From the NCBI RefSeq assembly GCF_037392515.1, contig NC_090280.1:17176001-17240000 (forward strand): DNA of 64,000 nucleotides, read 5' to 3'. The notes below the pieces were generated by a model. It had not been told where the DNA came from and ran no database searches. It saw nothing but the letters and a program-made list of their open reading frames with translations. Numbering within the stretch: the stretch's first letter is position 1; every line of letters begins with the position of its first letter. Below, piece after piece: positions 1 through 11,700 of the stretch. The stretch comes from Haliotis asinina (taxonomy: Eukaryota > Mollusca > Gastropoda > Lepetellida > Haliotidae). The translations under genes and the position numbers were made by a program.

Positions 1-1719
1 TTTTTGCAACGAAACGTGGATGTTTTAGAATGAAAAGTACAATACTCAACGAAGCTATTGCTCAAAATTTATAGAAACTACACCCAAATTCTGTTATTAG
101 CTAAATGATAAAGTGGATTTAAATTTGAATTTGACAAGACAACAAATTCTTCTTGGATTCTGTTGTAATATAACGATCCTTCTCAAACCTAGTATCTTCA
201 AACGTACAATATCCGGAAATATGTCGACCTTTCAGTTCATGCAACAAACGCTGGATCACTGGATTGTGTGGTCATGAGGCGATTATTTACAGACAGCCCA
301 TATATGTCTGAAACACTGCGCTGAAAGCGGCGTTTAGGGCATTCTCTTTCCACAGGGGTTCTTGTCATATCTTCCTACGAACGTCTGTTCGAAAACGGCT
401 GTATTTCCTGGTGCTCAAAAAATCCCCGAGCGGCAAAATCGCAACACGAATTATCTCCCTTGTTTCTAATCAGAACGCATGTTGCATCGACTTATATCCA
501 ACTTGACTAATACCAGCAAATGTGGGGACACAAATATCCCACATCTTCCGGAAACATGTGTTGATGTGACACACGAAGTTTGTCCGTTGTCAACGAGGGC
601 TATGGAGACGCTATTGAGTTCTGTCTAGATGAAACATTTGCACATCACGCTGGGAAAGAGGTTCTATTTCTCCCGAAACATACGGGAATTACCGAGGCCT
701 TACGAATAATCACTTTTTTGCAAGGGTCGTATTAGAACAGGTTCGTTGGAAGATATGACAAGTAACCACTGTGAGAAGAGAATGCGATATGCGTTGGAAC
801 TGTGGATTCGGCGCCACTGGTGCCAAACTAGACTGGTTGTGAAGAAGTAGGAATATATTCCACATTATTGTAAATGCAGTTTCCAAGAACACTACTCATG
901 CATGAAAACGTGGTATAAGACCAGTAACGGCCACACACGTTTCATTCAATGTCACTGCCTTGAACGAAAATAGATGCCATCCTTCTCCGATTTTTGATTG
1001 GTTGGTTGGTTAACGCCGCACCCAGCAATATTACAGTTATATGGCAGAAATATGTCTTTCAGAGTATAAATTGGTACACCGGTTTCGGAGGCGATTACCC
1101 CAGTTTGGCCTTTCTTATGTCGAACCTTAGACCTTTATATACAGTTTTATTGCTCATGATCTCAATTCCATCGAGACGATTAAAAATTACCTCTGATGCA
1201 AATCCCTATTTTGACATGTACCTTATGTGCAAGTGATTTTAGCTCAAAACTTACATGCCTTTTGCATGCGTCTGTGACGGGTGTCGTCCTTTGGGTAGGA
1301 TACGCACACTTTGCGGGAACACCTGCAGCGTTCGATATTCGTTCCTTAGGCCCGAAAATGACTAAAAACCACTTGGACAGCTTTTGTTTTCTACAGGTTC
1401 TTGCAACTGACAGCTTTTTCATCCACAATAACTGGGAGCATTACTTCCCTATGGAAATATATCCATTGTGATCAAGACCCTCAACTCTTTATGGTTCCGG
1501 GTCCTCGGGGCTTGTAGTTTTTCAGGGTTAAGGGCAAAAACCGACCACCTGGTGTCATCTGTGTTTGATACTGAAAGCGGGGAACATACTGATACAGTGG
1601 GAATCCATAAACGACTCATATATGTCATATGTATTTTACAACGTCAGTGTTTTCTTTGAAACTTTGTAAACCAGGTGCAAAAGTTACCTCCTGCATGTCT
1701 TCTGTCCTCTAATTTCAAG
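1..1719. other. No gene seen; degraded repeat remnants
   Basis: I see no convincing exon here. Around 240-335 there is a decayed piece of the abalone-type SINE (words like 'ggatcactggattgt' and 'gaaagcggcg'), and around 1000-1050 another remnant with 'aacgccgcacccagcaatatt'. The upstream exons of the kringle gene that starts to be readable at 1720, including its signal peptide exon, must lie here unseen or left of the window; I could not find a phase-compatible exon with a good donor. Confidence 0.5.
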
Positions 1720-4700
1720 ATTCCGAGACGGCAACGAGATTGTCAGGCCTGGAACGTGACATGGGTAAGTATACATTACATGACCATTGATAACCACGTA
1801 AAATCAACTGATTGTATTTATGGCCTGTTTTTACTTCGTTATACCCACGGGCCCTTGTGACTTTGTGAAGATGACGCCCGAGTCGAAATGCCACACAGTA
1901 CAATACATCATATACTGGCCTGTGGTAAAAAACACTTGATTGTATTTTGTCATAAGATTAAAGGTACAACAAAATATATTGAATAATATATTCGTATAAC
2001 TCTGTTAATTTATGTTGTGCAATTAACACTGATCGTTATTTGCTGTCCCATTTAATATTTTCTCAAACAAGATACTTTGATGAACTCAGCGGACTCGTTT
2101 TTTACTTTCATTCAGAGAAAAATGACAAGATCACTAAAGACATTCTCCGACGACTGGCTGCGCTGGAAGCATGGCAAGGTATGTTCTCAAAACTGGAAGA
2201 CATGTATAAATAGTCCCACTATGTCTTTACCAGACTAAACATCTAGTCCTTCCGTTCCAACCGTTGTTCCGTTGTTCCATTTGTAAATGACGGTTTTGTT
2301 TCTTGACTGAATCATGTACATAGCTGGAATATTTATTAATCAAATGTTTGAAACACTCAAACCAAATATATCATCTTATAGTATTGGTACAGACAGGTTT
2401 GTTTGTTGCATTCAGCAATATGCCAGCTCTTTGACGGCGGTCTATGAAATACGCGTATGGATCCGACAATATTTGGGATCGATCTAGCGTCCGATGAGCA
2501 TCGATCTACTTTAGTCGTCTCTAATGACAAGAGAGGTTGTTGAAGATCAATTTTAATCAGGATCTTCACCAGTGGAAACAGGTATGGGTTACTGAAGGTC
2601 AATGCTGATCCCGATATTTACGTGTGGAGACAAGCATGTGTTACTGAGGACCAGTTCTAACCAGGATTTTCACTGATGCAGAGAGTCTAGCAAGATGGAT
2701 GGGAGGATATGAGGGATGCATGTCTTGGATGTTAGCCTAACCCGAATCTGCAGGGTTATACACTGGTTGTAGAGGCGGTGCATATCAAATGTTGTTTTTG
2801 TCCTTACTGTTCAGCTGAGGAAGATGAAGCGCTGGAGCAGATGGAACGTGCATCGGCAGTTCAGGAGGAATCAGACACGGAACCTGCCTCAACACGCGCA
2901 GCGGCAGCAGAACAGCCCCATGAGGAGGAATCACGGAGAGAGCCACAGTTGAAGCAGACGACACCGGAAGTGAAATCTAACGAAAGAGGTGAGAGTTGGT
3001 TAGTCGCCACTGTGTGAAATGAGGGGGCTGGTGGCAGGTGTAGCTGAATTGTCAAATTACAAGCATTAGAGTGAGTGAGTGAGTTTAATTTTATCCCGCT
3101 TTTTGCAGTTTCACAGCAATATCACTGCGGCGGGGGGCACCAGATCAGGTCACACTCATTGTAGCCATTGGTGGAGCAAAGAGGTGATAAAACAGATGCA
3201 TGCGTCGAGCATTTCAACAACATTTACGTAACTTCTATGAAAGCTCCTATAAATCCCAGTTGTTTACGTTTGAACGAGATTAAACCAACACTTAAATCAG
3301 TGATCTCAACAGTTGTGTCTGTTACAGACAGGGTGAGTGAGTATGGTTTTGCGTCACTTGTAGCATTACTCCAGCCGTAGCAATAATGAGCTTCACCCAT
3401 TGTACCCATGTGAGCATACAAACCCGGATCTTCGCTGTTTGGAACACTGTTTTGCTAATTGGAACATTATTTTCAGCAATTAGCTGGAAAGTTTCTGAAC
3501 AGGAAACAAACTTGCACCCGTAGAAGGATTTGCAGAGAGCGTTTGTGTAGCCGAGTAGTTAAAGCGTTCGCTCATGACACAAATGACCTAGGTTCGATTT
3601 CCATCAGGGTTACAATGTATGAAGCGCATTCCCGTTTTGTCCAGTAATATTGTTAAAATACAGATAAAGACGTCGTAAAACAACACTCGGTTATGTTCAG
3701 ATGCTGTGCTGGAGGTCACCGAAATACCAATCAAGACGCCAGCAAGAGAGAAGGAAGACAAAGCAGGGCTGCAGGGACCCGTAAAGGACATTAGGAAAGC
3801 ATTTACAGTTGGTTGCGGTACTCCACCGCCACGGGAGGGTACAACCGTCAGCGTAACCAAAGGCACCGCCGAGTACAAGTGTAAACCACATCACCGCAAC
3901 ATAGGTGGGGAGAAGACTCGGTCAGTTTGTGGAGCTGTCTCTGGCCTGTGGTCACCCGTCGACATCTTCTGCTCAAACTGTAAGTATAACTGAGTGAGTT
4001 TGGTTTGGGGTAGCTTAGTGGTTAAAGCGTTCGCTCGTCAAGTCGTGAGTTTGGTTCCACTAGGCATCGAACCCGGGACTTGGGCGTGATCAGCGGCCGC
4101 TCTAACCACTAGGCTACTCAGGTAATTTGTGATCATTGTCAGGGTAATGTTTTTCGTTTCTGTCTTTAATATTGTCCTTTATGGATAAAGTTACATATGG
4201 TTAAAGTGATTTGTCGTCATTCCGAAGACCTGGGCTAGATTTTCTACTTTAGCACAATGTGCGAACTCTTACGGATACCTCCCGCCGTGATATTTGTGGA
4301 ATATTACTGAAAGCGGCGTAAAACCATATTCACCTCTTCCTTAACCACATAGTCAGACATGATGTCCAAAGCAGCATGAACTAAACGGGTCTTTATAAAA
4401 CTATTCACAGGCCCACGGGTTCTCTCCTGATGTTTCCCCGCCCAAAGTGGTCCTACTGGATGATCTATTAAAGGCATAATGTCTCTAAAAATACATATGC
4501 ACTTCTCATAATAATTCTATCAGCCTTCGAGGAAGCTACCATATAATTCATTCCAAAAAGGTTACGTATTTAGACTTCAATGTTACATTAAAGTTCGGAT
4601 GAATTAGTACAACATTGCATGAAATCGACTCGCGCCCTCTAGCTGTTTGCCGAGCATTATTTCAAGCGAACCCCATAGAATTACGTCCCTTAGAGTACTC

Positions 4701-5567
4701 TTATCCAAAGCGTAAGCGTAATGTGAAGCAACTTTGGCAAACACCACGTGCGGCGGTTTTGATGCGCGGAGCAATTCCATATATGGCTAGTGTTTCTGTT
4801 TGGAAGCTTTTCACGTCGAAGTTTCAGTTATCAGTTTCAGGCAAGTGGTTAGATAGAATAAGTATTCTGTTGCATCAACGGGAAGTGAGGGCATATGTCC
4901 CCAATGTATAAAATATAGACCAAAATACTGTCGAAAATACTGCCAACCCCCCAGACGTGCAGTCTGAAAACAATCAACCCGCCCAATATAACTGACATGA
5001 TCAAAAGTTTAATATATGATAAACATTAATCCCTGCTCTATCTTCCGAAATATTAATGCTGAAAATGATGAATGTTGAATGCTGTTGTTGGTGTTGTTGT
5101 TGACATTTGTTGTTGTTGTTGACATTTGTTGTTGTTAACATATCATTTGACCAAGATCTTGTGGTTAAAATAAAACACGAAACATTTTTTTAAAAATAAT
5201 TTATTAAACAAACATTGTGAAATAACGTGTTTTTAACCGGTTCTTAAGTAATTAAACTGTTTTTTCAGTCACAACTTGCACTATGGTTCTTGGTGGCCGA
5301 AGTGTGTACAACGGCACCGTCTCCACCACGAAGTCTGGGTACACCTGTCAACGCTGGGATGAGCAGAATCCCAATACTCACTGGTTCTTGTCAGACCAGA
5401 GCTTCAAGACAACCACAGGTGTTGGCCCGGAGACTCGCAGCGGTGCTTCAAACTACTGCCGTGACCCCGGTGTCATGGTGTCCGACAAGATAGTGTGGTG
5501 TTACACCACCCAGCCGGGTGTACGCTCGGAGCCGTGTGATGTCCCGAAGTGCCAGGTTCCTAAATAG
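1720..5567 (+). CDS. Coiled-coil, sushi and kringle domain protein (5' end missing)
   Basis: Five exons with compatible phases: 1720-1764, 2116-2178, 2815-2988, 3701-3979 and 5269-5567 (stop TAG 5565-5567), about 285 residues. The first exons give a heptad-like charged stretch (SGLERDMEKNDKITKD, then ILRRLAALEAWQ) that looks coiled-coil, followed by an acidic Glu/Ala-rich linker. Exon four carries one sushi/CCP-like module (VGCGTPP, YKC, SVCG, GLW, FCSN). The last exon is a kringle: six cysteines in the right order with YTCQRWDEQ, NYCRDPG, VWCYTT and CDVPKC. Kringle and sushi modules are extracellular ligand-binding folds, so the protein is probably secreted or displayed on the cell surface. 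No protease domain follows; the protein stops just after the kringle. The true start lies upstream and was not found. Function unknown. Confidence 0.75.
3066..3200 (+). repeat. Abalone-type SINE, degraded copy in intron
   Basis: It begins with tandem GTGA units (gtgagtgagtgagttt), then 'ttatcccgc' and a 'cacagcaatatcactg' core, the recurring head of the most common repeat of this window. The copy fades after about 130 bp. It lies in an intron of the kringle gene. Confidence 0.6.
3541..3650 (+). repeat. tRNA-like SINE head
   Basis: It contains an A-box-like word (tagccgagtagttaaagcg) and a B-box-like word (ggttcgatttcc) at tRNA spacing, followed by the 'acaatgtatgaagc' body. The same arrangement recurs near 8262, 19873, 37800 and 60085, so this is a dispersed tRNA-derived SINE and not a functional tRNA gene. 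Confidence 0.6.
4003..4125. repeat. Two tRNA-like SINE heads in inverted arrangement
   Basis: The left copy reads 'ggtagcttagtggttaaagcg' style sequence forward. The right copy is its reverse complement with a good B-box ('cgggttcgatgcc' on the minus strand) and A-box ('agcctagtggttagagcgg'). The pair could fold back in the kringle pre-mRNA intron. Confidence 0.6.
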
Positions 5568-5688
5568 AGCCTGAAATCGTCGTTCAACCCATATTTGCCA
5601 GATACCTAAATAAAGTCTGAAATCGTCTCTCAGTCCATATATGCCTGGTTCCTAAATAAAGTCTGAAATCGTCGCTCAACACATATTT
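5551..5688 (+). repeat. 46-bp unit in three tandem copies across a stop codon and polyA signal
   Basis: Three 46-bp copies: 5551-5596, 5597-5642 and 5643-5688. Copy 1 includes the last codons (VPK) and stop of the kringle protein. Copies 2 and 3 each carry cctaaataaagtctgaaatc, that is an AATAAA word (5609-5614 and again in copy 3). In copy 1 the same place reads AATAGA. The 3' end of this gene therefore grew by tandem duplication and has two candidate polyA signals. Confidence 0.85.
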
Positions 5689-5689
5689 G

Positions 5690-5690
<1 letters not shown>

Positions 5691-5730
<40 letters not shown>
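5691..5730 (+). repeat. (TATC)10 microsatellite
   Basis: Ten uninterrupted TATC units directly after the 46-bp triplication. Confidence 0.95.
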
Positions 5731-5837
5731 CGTTTTTGTTCTTTTTTTCGTCATGACTGACTTATTGGCAACTGACCAAAACGTATGCAAACCATATATG
5801 AATGGGGTAAGAAAATGAGTCAGTGATTTCAAAACCC

Positions 5838-6145
5838 CATTAAAGGTCACACGCAACGTAAAACACAACTTTGCAGATCCTGGTACCTTTCGGTATGCAC
5901 TTACCGAAACAAATCATAAAAAATGCCGCTTCAAACTATAAAGTTGAAAAAAACGCGATAAAAAAAGCCCGCGAAATCGGAGTTCAAACGTTTCACTAAA
6001 TCCCCCCCCCCCCCCCCGCTGGGAGGAAAACTGGTTTCAACAGCTGTGCTGCGCTGCGCTGCGTCCATAACGCATGCGCAGTGAATAGGTATGCATGCTG
6101 AGGTCGTGAGCTGTAGTCTAATCTTGGTTGTGTACACAAACAAGT
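5838..6145 (+). repeat. Dispersed repeat, copy 1 (partner near 55.63 kb)
   Basis: The segment from 'aaaggtcacacgcaacgtaaaacacaac' on (shown shortened) through 'tttcggtatgcacttac', a C-tract at about 6001-6017 and 'gtcgtgagctgtagtcta' recurs in the same order and orientation at about 55634-55930. Identity is high over about 280 bp. No coding capacity. The run of C at 6001-6017 is a likely length-variable tract. Confidence 0.75.
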
Positions 6146-7317
6146 AAATAATCTACTCGTTACGTAAAAAAACTTGTTGATTGTGGTAAGCAGTCTCTGT
6201 CACAGAGAAAGCTCAGTGTCTGGTTTATTCACATCTATGTGTCTGTCTGCCTGTCTTCTATAGACAACATGCAATAGACAGCTTCAATCATTGACCACGT
6301 GTAAAATGAACTTAACACCTATCAGACTATCCGACATAAAGAAAATAAGTTGATTTATGACTCGTGCACCCGAGTCCCGTGTCTGCCACATTATGTAATT
6401 AGACACGTGTGATACACATGACATGTTTTCATGTCTGTGGGCTGCAAACAAACTACATTCATTTGTTTCGGATGACTGGATCTGACGGAAAGTGGTGCAA
6501 ACTCTTGTCAGTTTCAAGTCCTGCTTTGTACTTGGACGAATGAAAGATTCCAGCCACGCAGTAGTTTACCATCTCTACTGACATGAGTTTCGATTGGATC
6601 GAGCGCAAATTCAGAGAACATGTATTTTCCAAACCCAACATCTCTATATACATTCTTTTAGTGTATATGATTTTGTTTGACAACAGTATATGAATCCATA
6701 CTGAAACGACGCATCAAGCACACAAAAAGAAGTTGTTATCCATAAAGAATCTTACTTTCTGGTGACTGGCTATACTTCTAAAATGCCCATCAAACAGATG
6801 ATCTTTCTGTACACACATCGAACCCTCAGTATATCAGCAAATGAAACAGCCAATCGGAAGCCGTCGGTACACTTGAGAGCATATCCACCCGGTATGACTG
6901 GGTTCGGTCTCCCGAGGGCTTCGTTTCTGGGGAAGTAAGCCCAAGTACAAAATATTGCACTTTTGAATTGTACGCTTATAATTTTGTTTATTTGTTTTTC
7001 TATAAGCAGCAATGTATATTATATGTCACGAATAAGTGATAAATGTGTTTTAATTATGTTTGATTTTATGGTTGCATGTGACCATACATTCAGCAATATG
7101 GAAGTCGCGGTAGGAGAGCAGGTTAGGCGGCTGACTTTGTGTGCTGTCGATTAGGTTCCTGACTGTGAAGGTGCGGGTTCGAATCACGGACGGAACTCAC
7201 CAACACAAGTACTGGAATCTGTACTCTAGTAAGAAAGAGTAATCCCAAATATAACATGTGTTACACCTTCTAAGTAAAATTGTGTATTCCTAACAGGCGA
7301 TGGTCCGAGCAAAAATA

Positions 7318-7508
7318 TTGGCCTTCAGCAATCCATGCTTGTCGTAAAATGTGACTTGGTTGACACATATGCCATCGGTTCCCATATGCGCAGATCGATG
7401 CTCATGTTGTTGATCACTGGATTGGCTGATATAGATTCGATTATTTACAGACCCCCATATGGCTGGAATATTGCTGAGTGCGGAGTAAAACTAAACGCAC
7501 CCTCACTT
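7318..7508 (-). repeat. Abalone-type SINE, minus orientation
   Basis: It reads, on the plus strand, 'cagcaatccatgcttgtcg' through 'gttgatcactggattggctg' to 'gctggaatattgctgagtgc'. This is the reverse complement of the best forward copy at 20529-20752, carried further at its head end. Confidence 0.75.
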
Positions 7509-7591
7509 TCCCCTGATGTTAAGGAATGGGGGTCAGTGACTTGAGACAGGCCCTCTGTCACAGTGTTGTCTTCCTGAAATCAGATGTTATT

Positions 7592-7742
7592 AGTGAGTGA
7601 GTTTAGTTATACGCCGCTTTTATCAGTTTCCCACCAATATCACGACCGGGGATGCCCCAAATGGGTTTCGCACTTTTGCCGATGTGGAGAATGGAACCTG
7701 AGACTTGGGAGTGGCGAGGGAACGCTTTAACCATCAGTTATT
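7592..7742 (-). repeat. tRNA-derived SINE, nearly complete, minus orientation
   Basis: On the minus strand it runs from a tRNA-like head ('ggttaaagcgttccctcg' and the B-box-like 'caggttccattc') through a body ('gtgatattggtggg') to the tail 'gcggcgtataactaaac' and a GTGA/TCAC repeat end. This shows that the tRNA-like heads seen elsewhere belong to a SINE of about 150-170 bp. Confidence 0.7.
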
Positions 7743-8720
7743 TTATCCACTGACGACAATATAAAAGGCAGAAACGAAAACCTTTACCCTGGCAATGATC
7801 GCTAATTACCACAGGAGAGTTAATTTTCTCAAGACTTGTCACGCTGAAATCCTGTGTTCAGTGCCCGTGCCACGTGTCCTGATCCGTAATGTTGCTGGAA
7901 TATTGTTGTAAGCGGCGTGAAACTAAACTTATTCACTCGCCGAAGTTGAGGAGTGGAGACAAAATAATGTGGACAACCTCCAGCTGATGTTCGCAATGCC
8001 CCGGGAAATAAGGGTAATCACGAATACTGACACAGACAAAAGGGATTTTACGCCCGCATCGGAGCCCGGTCAAATTTTGTTCAGTGATTGTTTTATCCAT
8101 GAAAGTTGTTCACTAAAACGTAGCAGCAGACATCATGGTAGACGCAATATGTACCATATATCAGTTTAACAACTACACAACATCCGAACGTTCCTGTCCC
8201 CTTCCCGAAAAGAACATATGAAACAATCTGAACTCATTAGGCACATCTTCAAATATGGGCAGCGAGGAAGCCGTGTGGTTAAAGTATTTGCTCATGACGC
8301 CGAATCCCCAGATTCTATTCTCATCATAGGTAGATTGTGTGAAGGGGCGAAATGTTTGAAAAGGTTCAATTCCTTTGGGTTATAATCAGTAATTTCTGTT
8401 ATGGCATTAAAACGTCCATAGGTTTACTTTCCCATTAAGTTCTTTCAACTATGATAAATCGTGTGTTCTACATTACAAACTTGCCAAATGAGGTTTTATC
8501 TGATTTAACAGAAAATAATACAGGTCCGAGCTCGATATTGTGCAGGAGCTTAGCGACATCAACGCTCATAACTGTTTACCGATAGGTGGCGTGTGCATCG
8601 TTGCACGGCAACGGTTGTTAGGACACTCCGCCATATGTAAACCGGTAATGGTAAGGCGGACTAGCGCAGTTACAATTTTCATTTTGTGTCGGTAAAGTGT
8701 CAAGAAAAAAAACAGCCAAA

Positions 8721-11700
8721 ATGTCGGATATGGGATCTGAAGAGATGGAAGAGGAGCAGGGGCCTTATTTAGGCGTAAGTATTTTTTCATGGTATTTATT
8801 TTATATGTCGATTTGATCGACCGTTATTCAGTTTTCGCGCACTGAATTCCCACTTCGGTTTGTTTATTATGAGCATTTACATAGTCCAGATCTATACCAG
8901 ATGCCGCTTAGCTAGAGTTTGGATTTTTATGCATACATGTAGGAAAAACGTTTACTTTGCAAACTATAACGATAACTGTAAACATCAGTTCACATGTTTG
9001 GGTTTCATGATATAACAGGGTTTTTTTCAAGCCTAGAAATCCTGCACCACAGCAACCTTTCAGGCGACATAAAATGTTCATAGTGCTCGCCCATACGTTT
9101 TAACTGAAGTTAGGGTAAGACTACAGAATAGCGGATACCTTCCGCCATCTTTGAAAGCATGCGAGTTTACTTTTGGTTAGGACTGGGGTAAGGTCTTGGG
9201 TTAGGTTTAGAGTAAGGTTTAGGATTAGGGTAAGGGTTAGAGTTAGCGTTCGGGCTCAGGTGACGTGACACTGAACAATATGGCTGGTACGTATCCGGTA
9301 TTCTGTACCAAACATCCCAGGTATCAAATATGACATAGGTTTATGTTGTGTATTAATAGTAACTTGGGGCAATATCATAAAGGTAAAATGAGTGACAAGC
9401 TTCAGGTATGTCCTAAAATCAAACCTAGCAGATAACATGCTGAGCAGTTTGGATATAATCAACATCAACCATTCAGCCAATTATTTTTGCTACCTCCATC
9501 ATATGTGATACAGGAATATGAAGGAGGGCGTAATGAACGGGAGGAACGTCATGGACATGGCAAGGCCACACTGCCAAACGGAGATACATATGAAGGGAAC
9601 TACGAAAATGGAAAGCGCCACGGGCAAGGAGTGTACAGGTAAACAACATTTTACACTGTAAAAATCCTACACAAATTTGGGCTGTATTTTACATGAAGAT
9701 AATAAACTAAATGAATAATGTGATGTTTCTTTATATTTGCTTTCATTTGTTTAATCCCACTTTCAGTACCAATTCCACTTCTATTAGAGCAGCAATTAAC
9801 ATGTATCTAAATATTCACACTTCCATACAACTTTTTTTATCTGAATACATTTTACTTACTACAAAAAAAAAATATATACTTTTAAGTCTGCAAGAAAATA
9901 ATGTCTTTGTTTTTAGTGAAAACCACTAAGTCGTATTAGATACATGATTCAGATATTTGTGCTTATTATATTTTGGAATGATGTTTATGTGTGTTTTTCT
10001 TTTTGCTCTAACAGGTTTAAGAATGGTGCACGATACATTGGAGAATATGTCAAAAACAAGAAACATGGCCAGGGCACATTCATATACCCCGATGGCTCAA
10101 AATATGAAGGTAAATATGTTTAAGATATCACTTGGAAAAATGAAAGAGAATTCTGTGGGGTTCTAGGGTAGCAAGGTGATGAAAGCATTTGCATTGTCCA
10201 TTTTGAATGAGCCCAAATGCTGTTACTTTTGCAAGGAAGGCATGCACTTGTCTCACAGCATGCAGCTATACTTTGAAATGCAAAATATCAAAAAATATAG
10301 AAAATTAGATGATCTGAATTTGAACAAATATTATTTCTCCCCAATTTTTCTTCTGTGGGTACTAAGTTTAAAACTTTGGAAACTGAGAACCGAGAACCCC
10401 TTGTATACTTGGAGGTCAGTCAACAAAATACACCTTCATGAATCTCACCTTTCCTTTACCATTGTTTATAAATTCTGATTTTTGATCTGACACATATTTC
10501 CAGCTTATCAAAAAAATATAACTGTAAGCATCTCATTACCCCTTCTTTGATCACAGGCAGCTGGGTGGAGGATCAAAGATGTGGATTTGGCAAATACTTC
10601 TATGTGAACGGCGACACCTACGAGGGTGAATGGCAGAAACATGTACGTCATGGACAGGGGACCTACACCTACGCTGCCACCGGTACACGCTATGTCGGCA
10701 CATGGATGGATGGGAAGAGGGACTGTCATGGGGAGCTTGTCCATGCTAACCACAAATACGTGGGCACATTCAAGGAAGACAGAGTAAGTTACCACGAGCT
10801 GTATCAGTTTTAGCATCGGTATGGAAAATCAGTTCAAGGCTTGCATGACATTAAATGTGATCATCAGATAAAGAATGAACGCCAACTGGGACAACCTTAA
10901 ATTCAAGTAGACCAGCCATGTTAGAGTATTTTGATAAGTCCATAACTAGTACTGCATGTTGTCAGGTTAGACAGGACTGTGATGTAAATCATCATTAACT
11001 TCCTCAAACACTGATGTCATTGGCATGACAGCTCATTCAGATTCAGGTCCACCAGTACAGATTGTCACAATAGTTGACCAGTGGGGATTGCCAGTGTTGT
11101 GCAAATGTTATGGCCTGTTATTCATCACTAGTTTGTATCCATGTTTTCAAGCACTGGAATATGTCTATGTTATCAGTCATATTATCCATCACAGGTTTTT
11201 GCCAAGGTTATTTGTGTCAGTGTTGTGCAACCAGTGCTTAATTACTGCAAGGCTGCTTGAATTCTGATATCTGTAATAGAAACATTTTTACTCATATATT
11301 AAGATATTTGTGAAAGAAGTGTAGTATCTGTTAAGTTTTGCACTTGCAAAGTCACTTCCAGGAGATGGCGATTTGGGAGATTTAGAGAAATGTCTGATTG
11401 TCTTTACAAGGTACTCAGGGTATATATATCTGTTATGAACCTGTCTTTCCAGATGGAGGGAAAGGGAAAATACGTCTTTGATATCGGCTGCGAACAGCAC
11501 GGAGAATACATCCCCATCGAGCAGGTATGTGGATAATACTAGAGTTCTCATGGCACACAATATACTTTAACATGCTAAATGTGGTAAAAAAAGAATAGTA
11601 ATCTAAGAAGTGAACAATTGCAGAAGTTCTAAATAAATTACATTTATTGATATTAATAATAATAATTATAAGTCATCTTCTATAGCCCACAGTTTGGAGC

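Larger units (their letters stand above)
6146..8720. other. Intergenic spacer with SINE copies, no gene seen
   Basis: I see no supported exon between the kringle gene and RSPH1. The stretch holds an abalone-type SINE in minus orientation at about 7318-7508, a tRNA-derived SINE in minus orientation at about 7592-7742, a SINE tail at about 7870-7945 and another tRNA-like head at about 8262-8345. The last 200 bp before 8721 presumably contain the RSPH1 promoter and 5' UTR, but I see no clear TATA box or initiator. Confidence 0.5.

Noticed and set aside
3541-3650. Possible tRNA gene (A- and B-box words)
   Set aside because: No cloverleaf with paired acceptor stem could be drawn, and the same sequence recurs many times with a shared non-tRNA body, so it is a SINE head.
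9177-9262. Telomere or chromosome end
   Set aside because: The TTAGGG-like units are degenerate, short, inside a well-supported intron and duplicated together with it.
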